Part shown: in pieces, positions 5,224-6,962 of the stretch
Layout of the letters: each line of letters starts with the position of its first letter
How positions within the stretch are numbered: position 1 is the stretch's first letter
DNA from: JBEIUL01 sp044356865
GTDB taxonomy: Bacteria > Planctomycetota > Phycisphaerae > Phycisphaerales > SM1A02
Direction: 5' to 3'
Length of the DNA: 6,962 bases
NCBI GenBank assembly: GCA_044356865.1
Contig: JBIKVN010000178.1
Span: 1-6,962, forward strand
Made by a program: the position numbers and the translations under genes
The notes under the pieces: model-generated
The model's database searches: none
What the model was told of the DNA's origin: nothing
Seen by the model: only the letters and a program-made list of their open reading frames with translations

Positions 5224-6357
5224 ATGCCGAAGCGGAAGGCCCGATCTGCCCGAGGTTCCGACCCGTCCCCCCCAGATGGACAGGCACGGGAGATTGGACA
5301 GGCCAAATCTTCTTCTCAGCCGTCAGGTTGGTGGTGGCCGGTGCGGGTCGCCGGTGGCTGGATCGCCTTGGGCGGCATCCTCAAGACCGTCTCCGGGCTG
5401 CCGTCGGACCTGCCGGTCCCGATCCTCGCTCTCGACCTCGATCCCCTGCTCGTGCTGACGGTTGCGGCTGGGGTCGAGCTTCTGGTCGGCACCCTCGGAC
5501 TGATCGCTCCTCGGCTGGGCTGGATCCCGGTCTCCGGGCTCCTGGGCCTTTTCATCGCGATCCTGGCCGGTCATTGGTGGCAAGGGGGCGGATCCTGCGG
5601 CTGCTTCGGCACCGCGGTGGCCCTGCCGGCGTGGGTGATGCTGGCGATCGACGCGGTGCTGCTCGGGGGGACGCTTGCGGCGGCGCGGCGAGGAAAGTGC
5701 CTGTCCAAAACCGGTCAAGCCAAAACCGGTCCGGCCAGAACTGGCCTGTCCAACATCAACGTGTCCAACATCAACGTTCCCGATCTCGACACCCCCGCCA
5801 AGCTCGCCCTCGGGCTCGGCCTCGCCCTCGCGGTGGCCGCCGCCGCCCTGACCGACCGCCGTCTCGCCTCGCTCCGGCCCATCGAAGCCGTCGCCGCCGT
5901 GCCCGCCCCCGACCTTGCCGGGGCGACCGCCGCGAAGGCCTGGTCGTTGCCGAGCGTGCTACCCGAGCAGGTCATCCTCCGGCCGAGCCAGTGGATCGGC
6001 CGGTCCCTCGCCGACACCGAGTTCGGCCGCTGGGTCGACGTCACCGGCTTCCCGCCCGAGGGCCGCATGATCCTCTACTACGAGTCGTGCAACCACTGCG
6101 CCGATCACCTGCGCGAGCTTGCCGCCGCGCAGGCCGCCGATCCCGGTGACGCCACCAACTACCTCCTGGCCCAGATGCCGACGCCGAAGGGGTACACCGG
6201 CCGGCTGCATGTCGATCGGGTGCCGAAGGCCGCGGCGCATGTCGTGCTGCCCGAGCTCGCGAAGGGCTATGTCATCACGCCGCCGTGGGAAGTCTTCCTC
6301 ACGGACGGCCGAGTCACGCGGGCCGAACGCGTGAAGCGAAGCGGCGAGGGAAGCTGA
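5224..6357 (+). CDS. MauE/DoxX-like membrane protein fused to a periplasmic thioredoxin-like CxxC domain
   Basis: From the ATG at 5224 this is a 377-residue protein. Predicted helices lie at about 39-57, 74-95, 102-118, 133-154 and 192-210. The first four, with the CGCFG motif between TM3 and TM4 (Cys125, Cys127), resemble MauE-type DoxX-like redox membrane proteins, a family linked to disulfide handling of exported proteins. Residues about 250-370 look thioredoxin-like: strand RMILYYES, the active-site motif Cys289-Asn-His-Cys292, and a later TPPWEVFLTDGRV that fits the cis-Pro strand. By the positive-inside rule (MPKRKARSAR start; ARRGK after TM4), the CGC pair and the CxxC domain are both on the periplasmic side, so dithiol exchange between them is plausible. 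Starts at 5038 and 5092 are also in frame but would cover the repeat motifs and add an unstructured Ser/Pro/Glu-rich stretch, so 5224 is preferred; no strong Shine-Dalgarno is seen. It is likely cotranscribed with the next gene (7-base gap). Confidence 0.8.
   Translation: MPKRKARSARGSDPSPPDGQAREIGQAKSSSQPSGWWWPVRVAGGWIALGGILKTVSGLPSDLPVPILALDLDPLLVLTVAAGVELLVGTLGLIAPRLGWIPVSGLLGLFIAILAGHWWQGGGSCGCFGTAVALPAWVMLAIDAVLLGGTLAAARRGKCLSKTGQAKTGPARTGLSNINVSNINVPDLDTPAKLALGLGLALAVAAAALTDRRLASLRPIEAVAAVPAPDLAGATAAKAWSLPSVLPEQVILRPSQWIGRSLADTEFGRWVDVTGFPPEGRMILYYESCNHCADHLRELAAAQAADPGDATNYLLAQMPTPKGYTGRLHVDRVPKAAAHVVLPELAKGYVITPPWEVFLTDGRVTRAERVKRSGEGS
5704..5778 (+). repeat. Five in-frame 15-bp repeats encoding degenerate pentapeptides
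   Basis: Inside the MauE-like gene, five consecutive 15-base units encode SKTGQ, AKTGP, ARTGL, SNINV and SNINV. The last two (5748-5762 and 5763-5777, when aligned as GTCCAACATCAACGT) are perfect tandem copies, and the first three share the core AAAACCGGT or a decayed form of it. The pattern [S/A]-[K/R/N]-[T/I]-[G/N]-x falls in the loop between TM4 and TM5, predicted to be cytoplasmic. The period and composition differ from the surrounding coding sequence, which points to expansion by slippage or local duplication. Confidence 0.75.
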
Positions 6358-6364
6358 GACCCCG

Positions 6365-6962
6365 ATGCGCCTCACCATCCGCGCCCGAATCCTGCTCACC
6401 TTCACCCTGCTCGTCGGGCTGCTGGTCGCGATCGCCCTGATCGGCCGCGCCGGCGAGTCCCTGCAGGCCCGCGTGGTCGAGGTCGAGGAGCGTCGGCTCG
6501 CCTCGTGGAAACTCGCCGAGGAGCTCCGCCGCAGTTCCGACGATCTCACGCGGATGGCCCGGACCTTCACGGTCACCGGCGATCCCGCCTTCGAGCGCCA
6601 CTTCCGCGAGATCCTCGCGATCCGCGCCGGCGAACGGCCGCGGCCCGAGGGTCCCGAGGGGATCGACGGGATCCACTGGGATATCGTCGCCGCGGGCGAG
6701 ACGCCCGACGCCCCGCCCGGCCGGGCCATGAGCCTCGACGAGCGGATGCGCGAGCTGGGCTTCTCGGCGGAAGAATTCGCCCGGCTCGCCGAGGCCCGCG
6801 ACCGTTCGGACGCGCTCGTGAAGCTCGAGGAGCGGGCGATGAACGCGGTCCGCGGCCTCTTCCCGGACGCGAGCGGCGGCTACACGGTGCGCGGCGAGCC
6901 CGACGCGGAGCTCGCCCGTTCGCTCATGCACGGCCCCGAGTACCACCGCGCGAAGGCCGACA
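6365..6962 (+). CDS. Membrane-anchored sensor/signalling protein, N-terminal part, 3' end outside window
   Basis: The frame opens at ATG 6365 and is still open at the window end, giving 199 complete codons. Residues 1-8 are basic and 9-27 form one membrane helix (ILLTFTLLVGLLVAIALIG). A helical extracytoplasmic sensor region follows, with LRRSSDDLTRMARTFTVTGD (54-73), HFREILAIRAGERPRPEG, a region with HWDIVAAGE, SDALVKLEERAMNAV (149-163, approximately) and MHGPEYHRAKAD at the cut. This succession matches a sensor region seen at the N termini of histidine kinases, nucleotide cyclases and PP2C-type regulators in several phyla, as far as I recall the family. The output domain lies beyond the window, so its enzyme class cannot be stated. 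The start lies 7 bases after the redox-fusion stop with purine-rich GAGGGAAG upstream, suggesting one operon. Confidence 0.75.
   Translation, partial: MRLTIRARILLTFTLLVGLLVAIALIGRAGESLQARVVEVEERRLASWKLAEELRRSSDDLTRMARTFTVTGDPAFERHFREILAIRAGERPRPEGPEGIDGIHWDIVAAGETPDAPPGRAMSLDERMRELGFSAEEFARLAEARDRSDALVKLEERAMNAVRGLFPDASGGYTVRGEPDAELARSLMHGPEYHRAKAD

Overview
The window is very GC-rich DNA that looks like Planctomycetota, most likely a Phycisphaerae/Phycisphaerales-type bacterium. Three things suggest this: two secreted proteins end in a PAPGALALLGLAGLA + Arg-cluster tail (the planctomycete variant of the PEP-CTERM sorting signal); another secreted protein ends in two dockerin-like DLDGDGSVGAGDL repeats; and the whole region combines a Gram-negative-style envelope with strong GC bias. 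The assignment is an inference from protein style, not from a marker gene.

Layout, left to right. (1) Bases 1-1090 (+) hold the C-terminal two thirds of a gamma-glutamyltransferase, including the complete small catalytic subunit. (2) Bases 1196-2017 (+) encode a secreted protein with a galactose-binding/laminin-B-like body and a C-terminal pair of dockerin-like Ca-binding repeats. (3) A strong hairpin at 2043-2071, with an A-tract on one side and a T-rich tract on the other, forms a shared bidirectional terminator. (4) Bases 3515-2106 (-) hold two tandem paralogous PEP-CTERM-type exported proteins, 27 bases apart, each with a Shine-Dalgarno sequence. (5) Bases 3516-3916 contain no convincing gene, only a leader/promoter zone and a short ORF relic. 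(6) Bases 4549-3917 (-) encode a complete LexA repressor. It is preceded by an unrecognised ORF (4973-4347, -) that has a good Shine-Dalgarno and runs about 200 bases into lexA in another frame. (7) Bases 4974-5223 form a divergent promoter region of lower GC, with three copies of a TCCGTTYGGG motif. (8) Bases 5224-6357 (+) encode a fusion of a MauE/DoxX-like membrane domain with a periplasmic thioredoxin-like CxxC domain, with a five-unit 15-bp repeat inside the gene. (9) Seven bases later, at 6365, starts a membrane-anchored signalling protein that is cut off by the window end.

The parts most worth a second look are the MauE-thioredoxin redox fusion and its link to the downstream sensor, the repeated motif in the divergent promoter between that operon and the lexA operon, and the overlapping gene upstream of lexA. 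No RNA gene, CRISPR array, insertion sequence or phage feature was found.
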